64,000 bases of DNA from Hyphomicrobiales bacterium. GTDB taxonomy: Bacteria; Pseudomonadota; Alphaproteobacteria; Rhizobiales; Beijerinckiaceae. A model generated the notes under the pieces. It was not told the DNA's origin. It saw nothing but the letters and a program-made list of their open reading frames with translations, and made no database searches. Location of the stretch: positions 682,001 to 746,000 of the forward strand of contig JAFLCX010000001.1 of assembly GCA_017302635.1 (NCBI GenBank). Reading direction: 5' to 3'. Below are positions 53,163 to 61,428 of the stretch, piece after piece. The position numbers and the translations under genes are program-made. Each line of letters opens with the position of its first letter. The first letter of the stretch is position 1.

Positions 53163-53969
53163 TCAGCCGAACCGGCCGGTGATATAGTTACGCGTCAATT
53201 CGTGGCGCGGGTTCATGAAAATCTGGTCAGTCACGCCTTCCTCGATCACCTTCCCAAGGTGGAAGAAGGCCGTCCGCTGCGAGACGCGGGCCGCCTGCTG
53301 CATCGAGTGCGTGACGATGACAATGGTGAAATTCGCGCGCAATTCGTCAATCAATTCTTCGATCTTGGCCGTCGCGATCGGGTCGAGAGCCGAGCAGGGT
53401 TCGTCCATGAGAATGACTTCGGGGCGCACCGATATCGCACGGGCGATGCAAAGACGCTGCTGCTGGCCGCCCGAGAGCGATGTGCCACTGTCCTTGAGGC
53501 GATCCTTCACTTCCTCGAACAGCCCCGCGCGCCGCAAGGCCCACTCAACCAGTTCATCCATCTCGACCTTGTTGCTGGCAAGTCCGTGCAGGCGCGGACC
53601 ATAGGCGACATTCTCGTATATGGATTTCGGAAACGGATTCGGCTTCTGGAACACCATGCCGACGCGGGCGCGCAGCAGCACGGGGTCAAGCCCGGGCTCG
53701 TAGATATCGCGACCGTCAATCCTCAGGTCACCGGTCACACGGCAGATCGGGATCGTATCGTTCATCCGGTTGATGCAGCGCAGGAATGTAGACTTTCCGC
53801 AGCCGGACGGGCCGATGAAAGACATCACGCCCTTGGCAGGGATGTCGACCGAGACATCCTTGATCGCGTGTTTCTCACCGTAATGAACATTGACGTCCTT
53901 TGCCGTGATTTTCGGCACCGGAACACTCTCAACGACGGGCGCGACGGTCTCAAGCGCGAGGTTCTGCAT
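53163..53969 (-). CDS. pstB: Phosphate ABC transporter ATPase PstB
   Basis: The product is 268 residues from the ATG at 53969 (AGGAG eight bases upstream; a GTG one codon earlier is possible). Walker A is GPSGCGKST, the Q-loop is [20 protein letters not shown], the signature is [15 protein letters not shown], Walker B is [13 protein letters not shown] and the switch His is in [14 protein letters not shown]. It powers phosphate import through PstCA. It lies between pstA and phoU in the operon. Confidence 0.97.
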   Translation of the reverse strand: MQNLALETVAPVVESVPVPKITAKDVNVHYGEKHAIKDVSVDIPAKGVMSFIGPSGCGKSTFLRCINRMNDTIPICRVTGDLRIDGRDIYEPGLDPVLLRARVGMVFQKPNPFPKSIYENVAYGPRLHGLASNKVEMDELVEWALRRAGLFEEVKDRLKDSGTSLSGGQQQRLCIARAISVRPEVILMDEPCSALDPIATAKIEELIDELRANFTIVIVTHSMQQAARVSQRTAFFHLGKVIEEGVTDQIFMNPRHELTRNYITGRFG

Positions 53970-53999
53970 CACAATACTCCTGAAATCTCGACCAAGCGC

Positions 54000-55733
54000 T
54001 CACCAACGCCGCTCGAACATCTTCCGCAAGATGACCGCAGCAGCGTTCATCACCAGCAGAAAGCCAAGCAGCACAATGATCGCCGCCGCCGTGCGGGATT
54101 GAAAAGCGAGTTCCGGCAGATCGGACCAGAGGAAAATCTGCACCGGCAAGACGGTAGCAGCCTCGGTGATCGCCTGAGGGATATCGACAATGAACGCGAC
54201 CATGCCAATCATCAGCAGGGGAGCCGTCTCACCCAGCGCATGCGCCATGCCAATAATGGTGCCGGTCATGATGCCTGGCATCGCGAGTGGGAGCACATGG
54301 TGGAACACCGCCTGCTGGTGCGAGGCCCCGAGGCCCAGAGCCGCCTCCTTGATAGAGGGCGGAACCGCCCGCAAGGCAGCGCGGCTGGCGATGATGATCG
54401 TCGGCAGGATCAGCAACGCCAGAACAAGCCCGCCAACGAGGGGTGCCGAGCGCGGCAAATCGAATGCATTGAGGAACACGGCCAAGCCCAGCAGTCCGAA
54501 AACGATCGACGGCACTGCCGCGAGATTGTTGATGTTCACCTCGAGGATATCGGTCAGCCGGTTCTTCGGGGCGAATTCTTCCAGATAGATTGCCGCCGCA
54601 ACACCAATCGGCACGCAGAGCAGCAACGTCACAAGAAGGGTCAGTGCAGAGCCAATCAGCGCGCCACGAATACCCGCCAGCTCCGGTTCGCGGCTGTCAC
54701 CGTTGGTGAAAAACCGCCACGCAAAGCCGTTCTCGATCAGGCCGCGCGCCGAAAGAGTTTCGACCCATGCCGCAACCCGATCACTCACCCGCCGATTGCT
54801 TTCGGGCGTCGTGATCTTCAGCAAGGACCATTCGGTGATGATCGCACCCGGCTTGGGCGGCACAAGCGTGACCGCTTTCGCCTCGCTGCTGCCAATCTCG
54901 GTGATTTTCAGCAAGCCTCCGCCGATCGCAACGATCAGGCTCGGCTCCCGATCCGTCAGCGTTTCCGGGCTGGTCGCCGCCGCCGCGCGGGCCTGCAGCG
55001 CAGCAATATCCTTCTCCAGTTCCGCACGTTTGGCGTCTACAGTCGCGCTGGTTCCGCCGGCTTGGAGGCCGGCAAGTTCGGCGGTGGCCGCCCGGATGCG
55101 CGCGGCAAGAAGCGTTTTCATTTCTGCCAGCGCAACGGCAAAGACGTTTCCACCCCCAGCGATCGAGATGTTCGCTCCCTCGCCCTCAACGTGGAGCGGG
55201 CCGGCACCCTTCCGACGCTCGATCAGGCGGCTTTTCTGCCGCATGAAAAGGTCGGCGTCCGCCGAGAGAAGCAACGGCATCGAGCGGGTCTGGCCAATGA
55301 TCGAAGGGTCGGCGATTACCGCAGAACGCAGGTCATCCACTGCCCCGGAGGAGAGCACCCGGTCCAGTTCACGACGGGAACGACGATCGCTTGCTTCGGG
55401 AAACTGGGCGATCAAGGCGGCGCGCACCAGAATCTGGTAATCGGCCGAACGCAGCTCCGAGATTTCCCGGGTGCCTTTCGGGTCGATGGTCGCGGGGTCA
55501 AGCGTGATGCTGAGTTGCGCACGATGCTCGAAAAAGGCAGGCGCGCCCTTTCGAATGATATCGGCCAGAAGGAGTACCAGAAACGCGGCGGTCACCAGCA
55601 CGGCGGCCAGCCCCAGAGCTTTGAAGCGAGCCTCGGACCGATAGCGCTTCTTCAGCCGCGCGCGCGCGGCGCCGGAGGCGAAATCAACGCCCGCAACCGG
55701 AGCTGGGGAAAGGGTCTGTGCCAACTCAGTCAT
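54000..55733 (-). CDS. pstA: Phosphate ABC transporter permease PstA with N-terminal extension
   Basis: The product is 577 residues, nearly twice the enterobacterial PstA. The N-terminal about 270 residues (one membrane span, AAVLVTAAFLVLLLADIIRK, then a periplasmic region with coiled-coil-like ELAGLQAGGTSATVDAKRAE) match the DUF3333-type extension known in Alphaproteobacteria. The C-terminal permease core shows LLLCVPIGVAAAIYLEEFAP, NINNLAAVPSIVFGLLGLAV and ALGLGASHQQAVFHHVLPLA (the EAA loop that contacts PstB). Its start overlaps the pstC end by eight bases. Confidence 0.94.
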   Translation of the reverse strand: MTELAQTLSPAPVAGVDFASGAARARLKKRYRSEARFKALGLAAVLVTAAFLVLLLADIIRKGAPAFFEHRAQLSITLDPATIDPKGTREISELRSADYQILVRAALIAQFPEASDRRSRRELDRVLSSGAVDDLRSAVIADPSIIGQTRSMPLLLSADADLFMRQKSRLIERRKGAGPLHVEGEGANISIAGGGNVFAVALAEMKTLLAARIRAATAELAGLQAGGTSATVDAKRAELEKDIAALQARAAAATSPETLTDREPSLIVAIGGGLLKITEIGSSEAKAVTLVPPKPGAIITEWSLLKITTPESNRRVSDRVAAWVETLSARGLIENGFAWRFFTNGDSREPELAGIRGALIGSALTLLVTLLLCVPIGVAAAIYLEEFAPKNRLTDILEVNINNLAAVPSIVFGLLGLAVFLNAFDLPRSAPLVGGLVLALLILPTIIIASRAALRAVPPSIKEAALGLGASHQQAVFHHVLPLAMPGIMTGTIIGMAHALGETAPLLMIGMVAFIVDIPQAITEAATVLPVQIFLWSDLPELAFQSRTAAAIIVLLGFLLVMNAAAVILRKMFERRW

Positions 55734-57093
55734 ATTGTTCCCGATACTTCCGGATGATCGCCAGCGCGATCACATTCAGCGTCAGCGTGAAGAAGAACAG
55801 CACGAAACCGAGCGCGAAAGCCGCAAGGGTCTTGGCGGTGTCGAACTCCTGATCGCCGACCAGAATGGTCTTGATCTGCACGGTGAACGTCGTCACGGCG
55901 TCGAGCGGATTGAAGGTGAGGTTGGCAGCAAGCCCCGCTGCCATCACGACGATCATCGTCTCGCCCACGGCACGCGAGATGGCCAGCATGAAGGCCGAGA
56001 CGATGCCCGGCAGAGCTGCAGGCAGGATGACCCGGCGGATGGTTTCGGATTTCGTGCCACCGAGAGCCAGAGAGCCGTCGCGCAGGCTTTGCGGCACGGC
56101 CGTGATGACATCGTCGGATAGCGACGAGACGAAAGGAATGATCATCATGCCCATCACCAACCCGGCCGCGAGCGCGCTCTCCGAAGCCACGGAGAGGCCG
56201 AAATATTCGCCCGCGCCCCGGATGAGCGGCGCCACCGTCAGCGCGGCAAAAAAGCCGAGCACCACCGTGGGAATACCGGCCAGAATTTCGAGCACCGGCT
56301 TCGCAGTGGACCGAAACCGCGGCGTGGCATATTCCGCCATGTAGATGGCGGCAAAAAGCCCGATTGGCCCGGCGACCAGCATGGCAATCCCCGAGATCAG
56401 CAAGGTACCGGTCAGCAGCGGAACGACACCGAAAGCGCCGGAAGAGCCACCTTGATCGGCCCGAATAGCGGTTTGCGGTGACCATTGCGTGCCGGTGAGA
56501 AAGTCCATCGGCGGCACTTTCTGGAAAAACCGGACAGTCTCGAAAACGACCGAGAATACGATGCCGATGGTGGTGAGCACCGCAATGCCCGCGCAGATCA
56601 TCAGCAGGACGGTGACCAGCCACTCGAAGCGGTTGCGTGCTTTGAGATCCGGCGTGATCGAGCGCAGCGCAAACATCAGGCCGCCAATCCCCGCAGCAAG
56701 CCCGAGACCATAGATCGAGAAACGCGCGACCCTCTGGACATAAGCCCATGTGTCTCCCGCAGCCTGAAGGGTGATGCTGGGATTGCCGCGGAACCGCCCG
56801 TTGGCAACCTCGACAATCTCACGAAGTGCCGCACCGCGCCTCAACGGATCCGTCAGCAGGGCGGGATCGAGCGCCGTGAGCGCCTGACTCTCGGCAATCA
56901 TCTTGGTGAGGATGGCGCCGATAACGAAAACCACGAGCATCGGAATGGCCACCAGCGATGCCGCCAGCAGGCCATGATAATTGGGGCGGGAGTGGAAAGC
57001 CGCCGCGCGAGCACCAGACGAGGCCCGCCCGCGCGCAAGGGCAAAGGCCAGAACGGCCATGACGAGCAGCAAGGAGAAATAAAGGACGCTCAC
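55726..57093 (-). CDS. pstC: Phosphate ABC transporter permease PstC
   Basis: The product is 455 residues, starting at a GTG at 57093 directly into a membrane segment (SVLYFSLLLVMAVLAFALA). A long periplasmic loop around residues 70-130 is followed by the permease core: PLLTGTLLISGIAMLVAGPI, AAIYMAEYATPRFRSTAKPV, GIPTVVLGFFAALTVAPLI and ALGGTKSETIRRVILPAALP (EAA loop). It pairs with PstA in the membrane. A hairpin separates it from pstS. Confidence 0.94.
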   Translation of the reverse strand: MSVLYFSLLLVMAVLAFALARGRASSGARAAAFHSRPNYHGLLAASLVAIPMLVVFVIGAILTKMIAESQALTALDPALLTDPLRRGAALREIVEVANGRFRGNPSITLQAAGDTWAYVQRVARFSIYGLGLAAGIGGLMFALRSITPDLKARNRFEWLVTVLLMICAGIAVLTTIGIVFSVVFETVRFFQKVPPMDFLTGTQWSPQTAIRADQGGSSGAFGVVPLLTGTLLISGIAMLVAGPIGLFAAIYMAEYATPRFRSTAKPVLEILAGIPTVVLGFFAALTVAPLIRGAGEYFGLSVASESALAAGLVMGMMIIPFVSSLSDDVITAVPQSLRDGSLALGGTKSETIRRVILPAALPGIVSAFMLAISRAVGETMIVVMAAGLAANLTFNPLDAVTTFTVQIKTILVGDQEFDTAKTLAAFALGFVLFFFTLTLNVIALAIIRKYREQYD

Positions 57094-57122
57094 GCTTGTT
57101 CCTGACCCTTCTGGCGAGAAGA

Positions 57123-57152
57123 GGCCGGGCGATCCGTGACGATGGCCCGGCC
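57123..57152 (-). terminator. Intercistronic hairpin between pstS and pstC
   Basis: Perfect 8-base arms GGCCGGGC and GCCCGGCC flank a 14-base loop, followed on the minus strand by TCTTCT rather than a full T-run. It lies between the binding-protein gene and the permease genes, where partial termination or 3' protection would give more PstS than PstCAB. Confidence 0.65.
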
Positions 57153-57177
57153 ATTTTTCATACGAACCAAAAAGCTC

Positions 57178-58227
57178 TTACTTCGGCAAGCCTTCGCCCG
57201 TCATCACCTTCTTGGCCGCCACATTGGCCTGCGAGATCGCGAGCTTGTCCTTCGGAACGGGCACGAGGCCCTTCTTCTCGAGATAGCCGCCATCGCCAGC
57301 CGCGCGGTTCGAGACATATTCAATCGCGAACTTGTCGAGGCCCGGCACCACGCCGACATGCGCCTTCTTGAGGTAGAAGAACATTTCGCGCGACGGGCCG
57401 TACTTCAACGATGAGATCGTGTCGTGGCTGGGCTCGACACCGTCCACTGTCACGCCCTGGATTTTGGAGATGTTTTCTTCAAGGAACGAAAATCCGAAGA
57501 CACCGAAGGCATTCGGGTTGGCGTCAAGCTTCTGGACGATCACGTTGTCGTTCTCGCCGGCTTCAACGAACACACCGTCCTCGCGGATGGTTTTCCAGGC
57601 CGCATCAAACGCTTTTCGATCCGAAGCCTTGAGAGCCTTCATCACCGGAATCTGCTCGGCGCCCGGCTCGAGGAAGAGTTCGTGCAGCGAGTCGCGCGTG
57701 CCAGAGGTCGGCGGCGGGCCGAGCACCTCGATCGGGCGGTTCGGCAGCGAGGGGTCGATCTGGTTCCAGTTCTTGTAAGGATTCGGGATCAGCTTGCCGT
57801 CCGGTCCCGGAACGTTGCGGGCCAGCGCAAGGAAAATCTGGGCGCGGGTCAGCTTGAGCGGAGCGGATTTCTTCGAGAAAGCCATCGTGAGGCCATCGTA
57901 GCCGATCATCATTTCGACGATGTCTTTCACGCCATTTTTCTGGCACGCCTCGAATTCGCCGATCTTCATGCGGCGCGAAGCGTTCGTTGCATCGGGGAAA
58001 TTCACACCCACACCGTCGCAAAACATCTTCATGCCACCGCCCGTGCCGGTCGATTCGACGATCGGGGTCTTGAAGCCGCCGGTCTTGCCGAACTGCTCGG
58101 CCACGGCCGTTGTGAACGGATAAACCGTCGAAGACCCGACAATCCGGATCTGATCCCGGGCCTGCGCAAAGCTGGTCGCGGCCATGATTGCAATCGCCGA
58201 AGCGCCAAGAAGTCTGAGGGTTTTCAT
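57178..58227 (-). CDS. pstS: Periplasmic phosphate-binding protein PstS
   Basis: The product is 349 residues from the ATG at 58227 (GGAGAG upstream). A signal peptide (LLGASAIAIMAATSFAQA) precedes the mature start RDQIRIVGSSTVYPFTTAVA. Phosphate-contact regions are IVESTGTGGGMKMFCDGVGV and LGPPPTSGTRDSLHELFL. It captures phosphate for PstCAB. A Pho box is located 90 bp upstream, so it heads a PhoB-controlled operon running through phoB. Confidence 0.96.
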   Translation of the reverse strand: MKTLRLLGASAIAIMAATSFAQARDQIRIVGSSTVYPFTTAVAEQFGKTGGFKTPIVESTGTGGGMKMFCDGVGVNFPDATNASRRMKIGEFEACQKNGVKDIVEMMIGYDGLTMAFSKKSAPLKLTRAQIFLALARNVPGPDGKLIPNPYKNWNQIDPSLPNRPIEVLGPPPTSGTRDSLHELFLEPGAEQIPVMKALKASDRKAFDAAWKTIREDGVFVEAGENDNVIVQKLDANPNAFGVFGFSFLEENISKIQGVTVDGVEPSHDTISSLKYGPSREMFFYLKKAHVGVVPGLDKFAIEYVSNRAAGDGGYLEKKGLVPVPKDKLAISQANVAAKKVMTGEGLPK

Positions 58228-58316
58228 CTTTCTCTCCATCATCTCGTGTGAGGGGCTGCGAGGCCGGATGCCTCGCAGCGCCTGTGCGAACTTGGGGAGA
58301 CTTCTAGAGAAGTGCC

Positions 58317-58334
58317 GCTACAGAAATGTGACAG
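58317..58334 (-). promoter_or_regulatory. Pho box (PhoB operator) for pstS
   Basis: On the minus strand CTGTCACATTTCTGTAGC contains two 7-base direct repeats (CTGTCAC, CTGTAGC) spaced by four bases, the layout of a PhoB site. It lies 90 bp before the pstS start and just past the phoR stop. Confidence 0.88.
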
Positions 58335-58346
58335 TTCAACCCATTG

Positions 58347-59579
58347 TTATTGATCAATTTTATAAGCCGGCAAGACGATACGTGTCACAGTGCCGGCTTG
58401 CCCGGGACTCTCGATCTCCAGCCGGCCGCGATGGCGCGTAACGATATGCTTGCAAATCGCAAGGCCAAGCCCCGTTCCGCCCTGCACACGGCTTTCTTCC
58501 GTGTTGACCCGGTAAAAGCGTTCGGTCAGGCGCGGTATATGTTCCGGCGCGATCCCCGGCCCGAAATCACGGATGCTGAGGAAAATCTCATGGCCTTCTC
58601 GCCTTAGCTGCGCATCGACCCTGCCGCCCGAGCCACCATATTTGATTGCATTCTCGATCAGGTTCTCGACAAGGCGCATCAGTTCATCGCGATCGCCAGT
58701 TACGGCAAGCTCCGCCCCTTCCTCGAAATCATGCTCCAGCCTGACGCCGCGTTCCGATGCGAGGCCACCCAGCACATCGAAGAGATGCAAGACCAGCGGG
58801 CGCAGATCGACCCTTTCCGATGGCCGGATATGGGCGTTCATCTCCAGACGCGACAGCGAAAGCAGGTCATTGATCAGCCGCGTCATCCGACGGGCCTGGG
58901 TTGCGACAATATCGAGAAAACGGGTGCGCGCCGCCTCGTCGGCTTTCGCCGGCCCCTGGAGGGTTTCGACAAACCCGAGAATCGACGCGAGCGGCGTGCG
59001 CAGTTCATGACTGGCATTCGCCACGAAATCCGCCCGCATGCGTTCAACCTGCCGCGCCTTGGTGGTATCCGTCAGGCTGACGAGGACAACGTCGTCGCCT
59101 TCCATCCGGCGAATCGTGACGGAGAAACTGCGTTCGAGCGGCACGCGCTCGATCAACTCGATCGTGGCTTCGCGCTCGCCCTTCTGCACGCGCTCGAGGG
59201 CGGCGAGCAAATCCGGGTCGCGCATCGCCGCCGAGAGCGGAAACCCGGCGCGCAACCCCGGAAAGGCGGTTGTGCTGGCCGGGTTCGCATAGACAACAAC
59301 CGCTCTACGATCGGTCAGGATCGTGGGGGATGGCAGGGCATCGAGTGCCTGACGGAATTCGGGCGAAGCCTCATGCCCGGCGATCCGCAGCGGCGGAGGG
59401 CTCGGAGTCCGGCTTCTGGGCCGAACGAGCCCGACCATCAACACCAGATTGAGCATTGCCAGACCGATCAGCGTCCCGCCGGCCTCCAACCAGATGGCGA
59501 CCCCCATCAGCATCAAGGCGACAAGCACAGCGAGAGTGCGCAGCAGGCCCGGCCGAGAGAATGCCGCCGGCCTAGTCAT
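58347..59579 (-). CDS. phoR: Phosphate regulon sensor kinase PhoR
   Basis: The product is 410 residues from the ATG at 59579. Two hydrophobic N-terminal segments (LAVLVALMLMGVAIWLEA, LIGLAMLNLVLMVGLV) precede a PAS domain (ALPSPTILTDRRAVVVYANP). The HisKA box reads VANASHELRTPLASILGFVE with the phosphoacceptor His. The ATPase part shows NLIENAIKYGGSG, IRDFGPGIAPEHIPRLTERF and GGTGLGLAICKHIVTRH. It phosphorylates PhoB. It overlaps the end of the upstream UPF0104-type gene by eight bases. Confidence 0.94.
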   Translation of the reverse strand: MTRPAAFSRPGLLRTLAVLVALMLMGVAIWLEAGGTLIGLAMLNLVLMVGLVRPRSRTPSPPPLRIAGHEASPEFRQALDALPSPTILTDRRAVVVYANPASTTAFPGLRAGFPLSAAMRDPDLLAALERVQKGEREATIELIERVPLERSFSVTIRRMEGDDVVLVSLTDTTKARQVERMRADFVANASHELRTPLASILGFVETLQGPAKADEAARTRFLDIVATQARRMTRLINDLLSLSRLEMNAHIRPSERVDLRPLVLHLFDVLGGLASERGVRLEHDFEEGAELAVTGDRDELMRLVENLIENAIKYGGSGGRVDAQLRREGHEIFLSIRDFGPGIAPEHIPRLTERFYRVNTEESRVQGGTGLGLAICKHIVTRHRGRLEIESPGQAGTVTRIVLPAYKIDQ

Positions 59580-60606
59580 CGTTCGCTTGTGGTGGCGCCG
59601 CAGCGAGTTGGCGCTGCAAGACACCGGCGCGCATCATGATTTCACGCGTGCCGAGCAGAATGAGGGCGAGCACGAAAGGCAGGAGATAATAAACCAGACG
59701 ATAGACCAGCAACGCCCCGAGCAACTCTCCGCGCGGAACGCCGGGAAGGGCCAACAGCATGGTGGCCTCAAACACCCCGATTCCGCCCGGGGCATGGCTG
59801 GCGATACCGAGCACCACCGCAAACACATAGGCAGCGAGCATGGTGGCAAACGGCACCTGTGCATCGGGCGGCAGCAACACCCACAGCACCGCCGCACCTG
59901 CCGAGACATCTGCCGCTCCGAGCGCCATCTGCTTCAGGGTGACGGGGAAACTCGGGAGCCGCAATCGCCAGCCCCGGATGACGAAGCGCCGCCGATTGTT
60001 GCGCACCAGAAAAAGATAGAAGGCGATGCCGGAAAAAACCGCGAGCCCAATCAACAGGTTCATGGTCAGGGGCAACCGCGTGAACGTGGCAGCCGCCTGC
60101 GGTTGGGTCATCATGACGAGGCCGAAAACCACGCCCATTCCAAGCCAGAACGTGATACCTGCAATGAGCGTGAGGCTCGCGATGGCGCTCGCGCCCAACC
60201 CCACCGAAGAGTAGATCCAGTAGCGCACAGTCGCGGCGGTGAGCAGCGGAAAGCCGAGGGTGAAGCTCACCGCATAGCTCGTGAAGGAAGCCAATGCCGC
60301 GATGCGGTAGGAGATTTTCTGGATCGTGACCTCGCGCAGGGCCACCCAGTCATACCCCGTGAGCATGAGATAGCTGACGGAAGTGAAGAACAGCGCCAGC
60401 GTAATCTGCTCGCCACTGGCCCGCGCGAAGGCCGCCTTGACCTGCGCGCGATCGAGTTCGCCGACCACATAATAGAGCACCACGATCGAAATCACGAAAA
60501 GCGCGATGCTGGCGAGCGTGCCGACAATCTTGAAGATCCGGGCGCGTTGCTGGGCAGAAGCCGTGTCCTCGGCGCTTTTCGGCTCGCGACCCAGGCTGTT
60601 CAGCAT
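59572..60606 (-). CDS. UPF0104/LPG-synthase transmembrane-domain protein
   Basis: The product is 344 residues with about eight membrane spans. Family features are ASFTSYAVSFTLGFPLLTAA (the S-Y-A...G region), RYWIYSSVGLGASAIASLTL and GIASHAPGGIGVFEATMLLA with the conserved PGGIG-E motif, ending LVYRLVYYLLPFVLALILLG. The same fold forms the flippase part of MprF. The cytosolic aminoacyl-transferase domain of MprF is absent, so this is probably a lipid flippase-like protein. Its stop lies inside the phoR start region, so the two genes are cotranscribed and translationally coupled. Confidence 0.85.
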   Translation of the reverse strand: MLNSLGREPKSAEDTASAQQRARIFKIVGTLASIALFVISIVVLYYVVGELDRAQVKAAFARASGEQITLALFFTSVSYLMLTGYDWVALREVTIQKISYRIAALASFTSYAVSFTLGFPLLTAATVRYWIYSSVGLGASAIASLTLIAGITFWLGMGVVFGLVMMTQPQAAATFTRLPLTMNLLIGLAVFSGIAFYLFLVRNNRRRFVIRGWRLRLPSFPVTLKQMALGAADVSAGAAVLWVLLPPDAQVPFATMLAAYVFAVVLGIASHAPGGIGVFEATMLLALPGVPRGELLGALLVYRLVYYLLPFVLALILLGTREIMMRAGVLQRQLAAAPPQANDD

Positions 60607-60670
60607 TGCCCCTCCAGCTCCTCGATCTCGGCCGATGGCTCCGGGTGGTAGCGCGGCGCTGCTGCGAAGG

Positions 60671-61039
60671 TCAACCGGCCGGATCGGCGGGCGCGCAATA
60701 GATCGAGTAGAGAATGCCGATCACCCGCCGCACATCCTCATTGGCGAGGCTGTAGAGGATGGCTTTGCCTTCACGGCGCGTCGTCACGAGCCCATCAAGG
60801 CGCAGACGGGCCAATTGTTGAGAGACTGTGGGCTGCCGCAAGGAGAGAATCTGCTCGAGTTCCGAAACCGATCGCTCCCGCTCGGCCAGCAGACACAGCA
60901 CGATCAACCGGCTTTCATGACTCAGCGCTTTGAGAAATTCGCTGGCCTTGCGCGCCTTGCCCATAAGCTGGTCAAGGTCATAGCTGCCTTCATTTGCAGC
61001 CGCAGGCATGGCCGTTTCGGAACGTGCGGAACGGTTCAT
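60671..61039 (-). CDS. ArsR-family regulator, SqrR/BigR persulfide-sensor type
   Basis: The product is 122 residues. The winged helix reads LKALSHESRLIVLCLLAE, RQPTVSQQLARLRLDGLV and TTRREGKAILYSLANED. Cys49 (before the recognition region) and Cys115 (last helix) are 66 residues apart, the spacing of the sulfide-sensing pair Cys41-Cys107 in SqrR as I recall it. There are no other Cys. Such proteins repress sulfide and sulfur-oxidation genes until a polysulfide bridge forms. It overlaps the soxS-like gene by four bases (ATGA) in the sox region. Confidence 0.88.
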   Translation of the reverse strand: MNRSARSETAMPAAANEGSYDLDQLMGKARKASEFLKALSHESRLIVLCLLAERERSVSELEQILSLRQPTVSQQLARLRLDGLVTTRREGKAILYSLANEDVRRVIGILYSIYCAPADPAG

Positions 61040-61404
61040 TGCGAGGTTCCCTCTGATTTCCTCAACATGTCGGTCAAAAGGCCCCAGAAAGCCTCGTCGC
61101 CCTGATAACCGGTGATGCGCCCGATTTCACGGCCCTCATCCATCAGGACGAAAGTCGGCGAATAGAAGACTGGCGGTGTCAACCTCAATTCTGGCGGCAA
61201 GGGCCGATCAAGACTGGCGCGCCGCAAGGGGACGCGCTGGCCCTCGGGGGATTTCGGGTAGATTGTCCCGACTTCCTGATCCCATTTGCGACACCACGCA
61301 CAACCTGCGCGCTCGAACATCACAAGCTCGGCTGGCTGCGCCCCCACGACGGAGCACAGCAAGGCAAAACCCGCCAGTGATTTGCGAAACGACTTCATTC
61401 GCAT
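61036..61404 (-). CDS. soxS: SoxS-like periplasmic thioredoxin
   Basis: The product is 122 residues. A short signal peptide (SLAGFALLCSVVGAQPAE) is followed by LVMFERAGCAWCRKWDQEVG with a CAWC redox pair and SPTFVLMDEGREIGRITGYQ with the cis-Pro region. This matches the SoxS/SoxW-type periplasmic thioredoxins that keep the SoxYZ carrier active. The start could be the ATG at 61404 or the one two codons later at 61398. A palindrome covers these codons. The regulator gene follows with overlap. Confidence 0.82.
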   Translation of the reverse strand: MRMKSFRKSLAGFALLCSVVGAQPAELVMFERAGCAWCRKWDQEVGTIYPKSPEGQRVPLRRASLDRPLPPELRLTPPVFYSPTFVLMDEGREIGRITGYQGDEAFWGLLTDMLRKSEGTSQ

Positions 61405-61418
61405 GAAAATATGCGAAT
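61397..61418. promoter_or_regulatory. Inverted-repeat operator candidate at the soxS-like start
   Basis: Perfect 8-base arms ATTCGCAT and ATGCGAAT are spaced by six bases and cover the first codons of the soxS-like gene. The outer ATTC...GAAT halves resemble operators of sulfide-responsive ArsR proteins. Because the regulator is encoded in the same transcript, this would give autoregulation. Confidence 0.62.
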
Positions 61419-61428
61419 ATGTGCCATC

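Noticed and set aside
53202..55757. Very long plus-strand open frame (over 800 codons) across pstB and pstA
   Set aside because: It is antisense to two clear genes, is rich in Arg, His and Gln with no family motifs, and results from the high GC codon bias.
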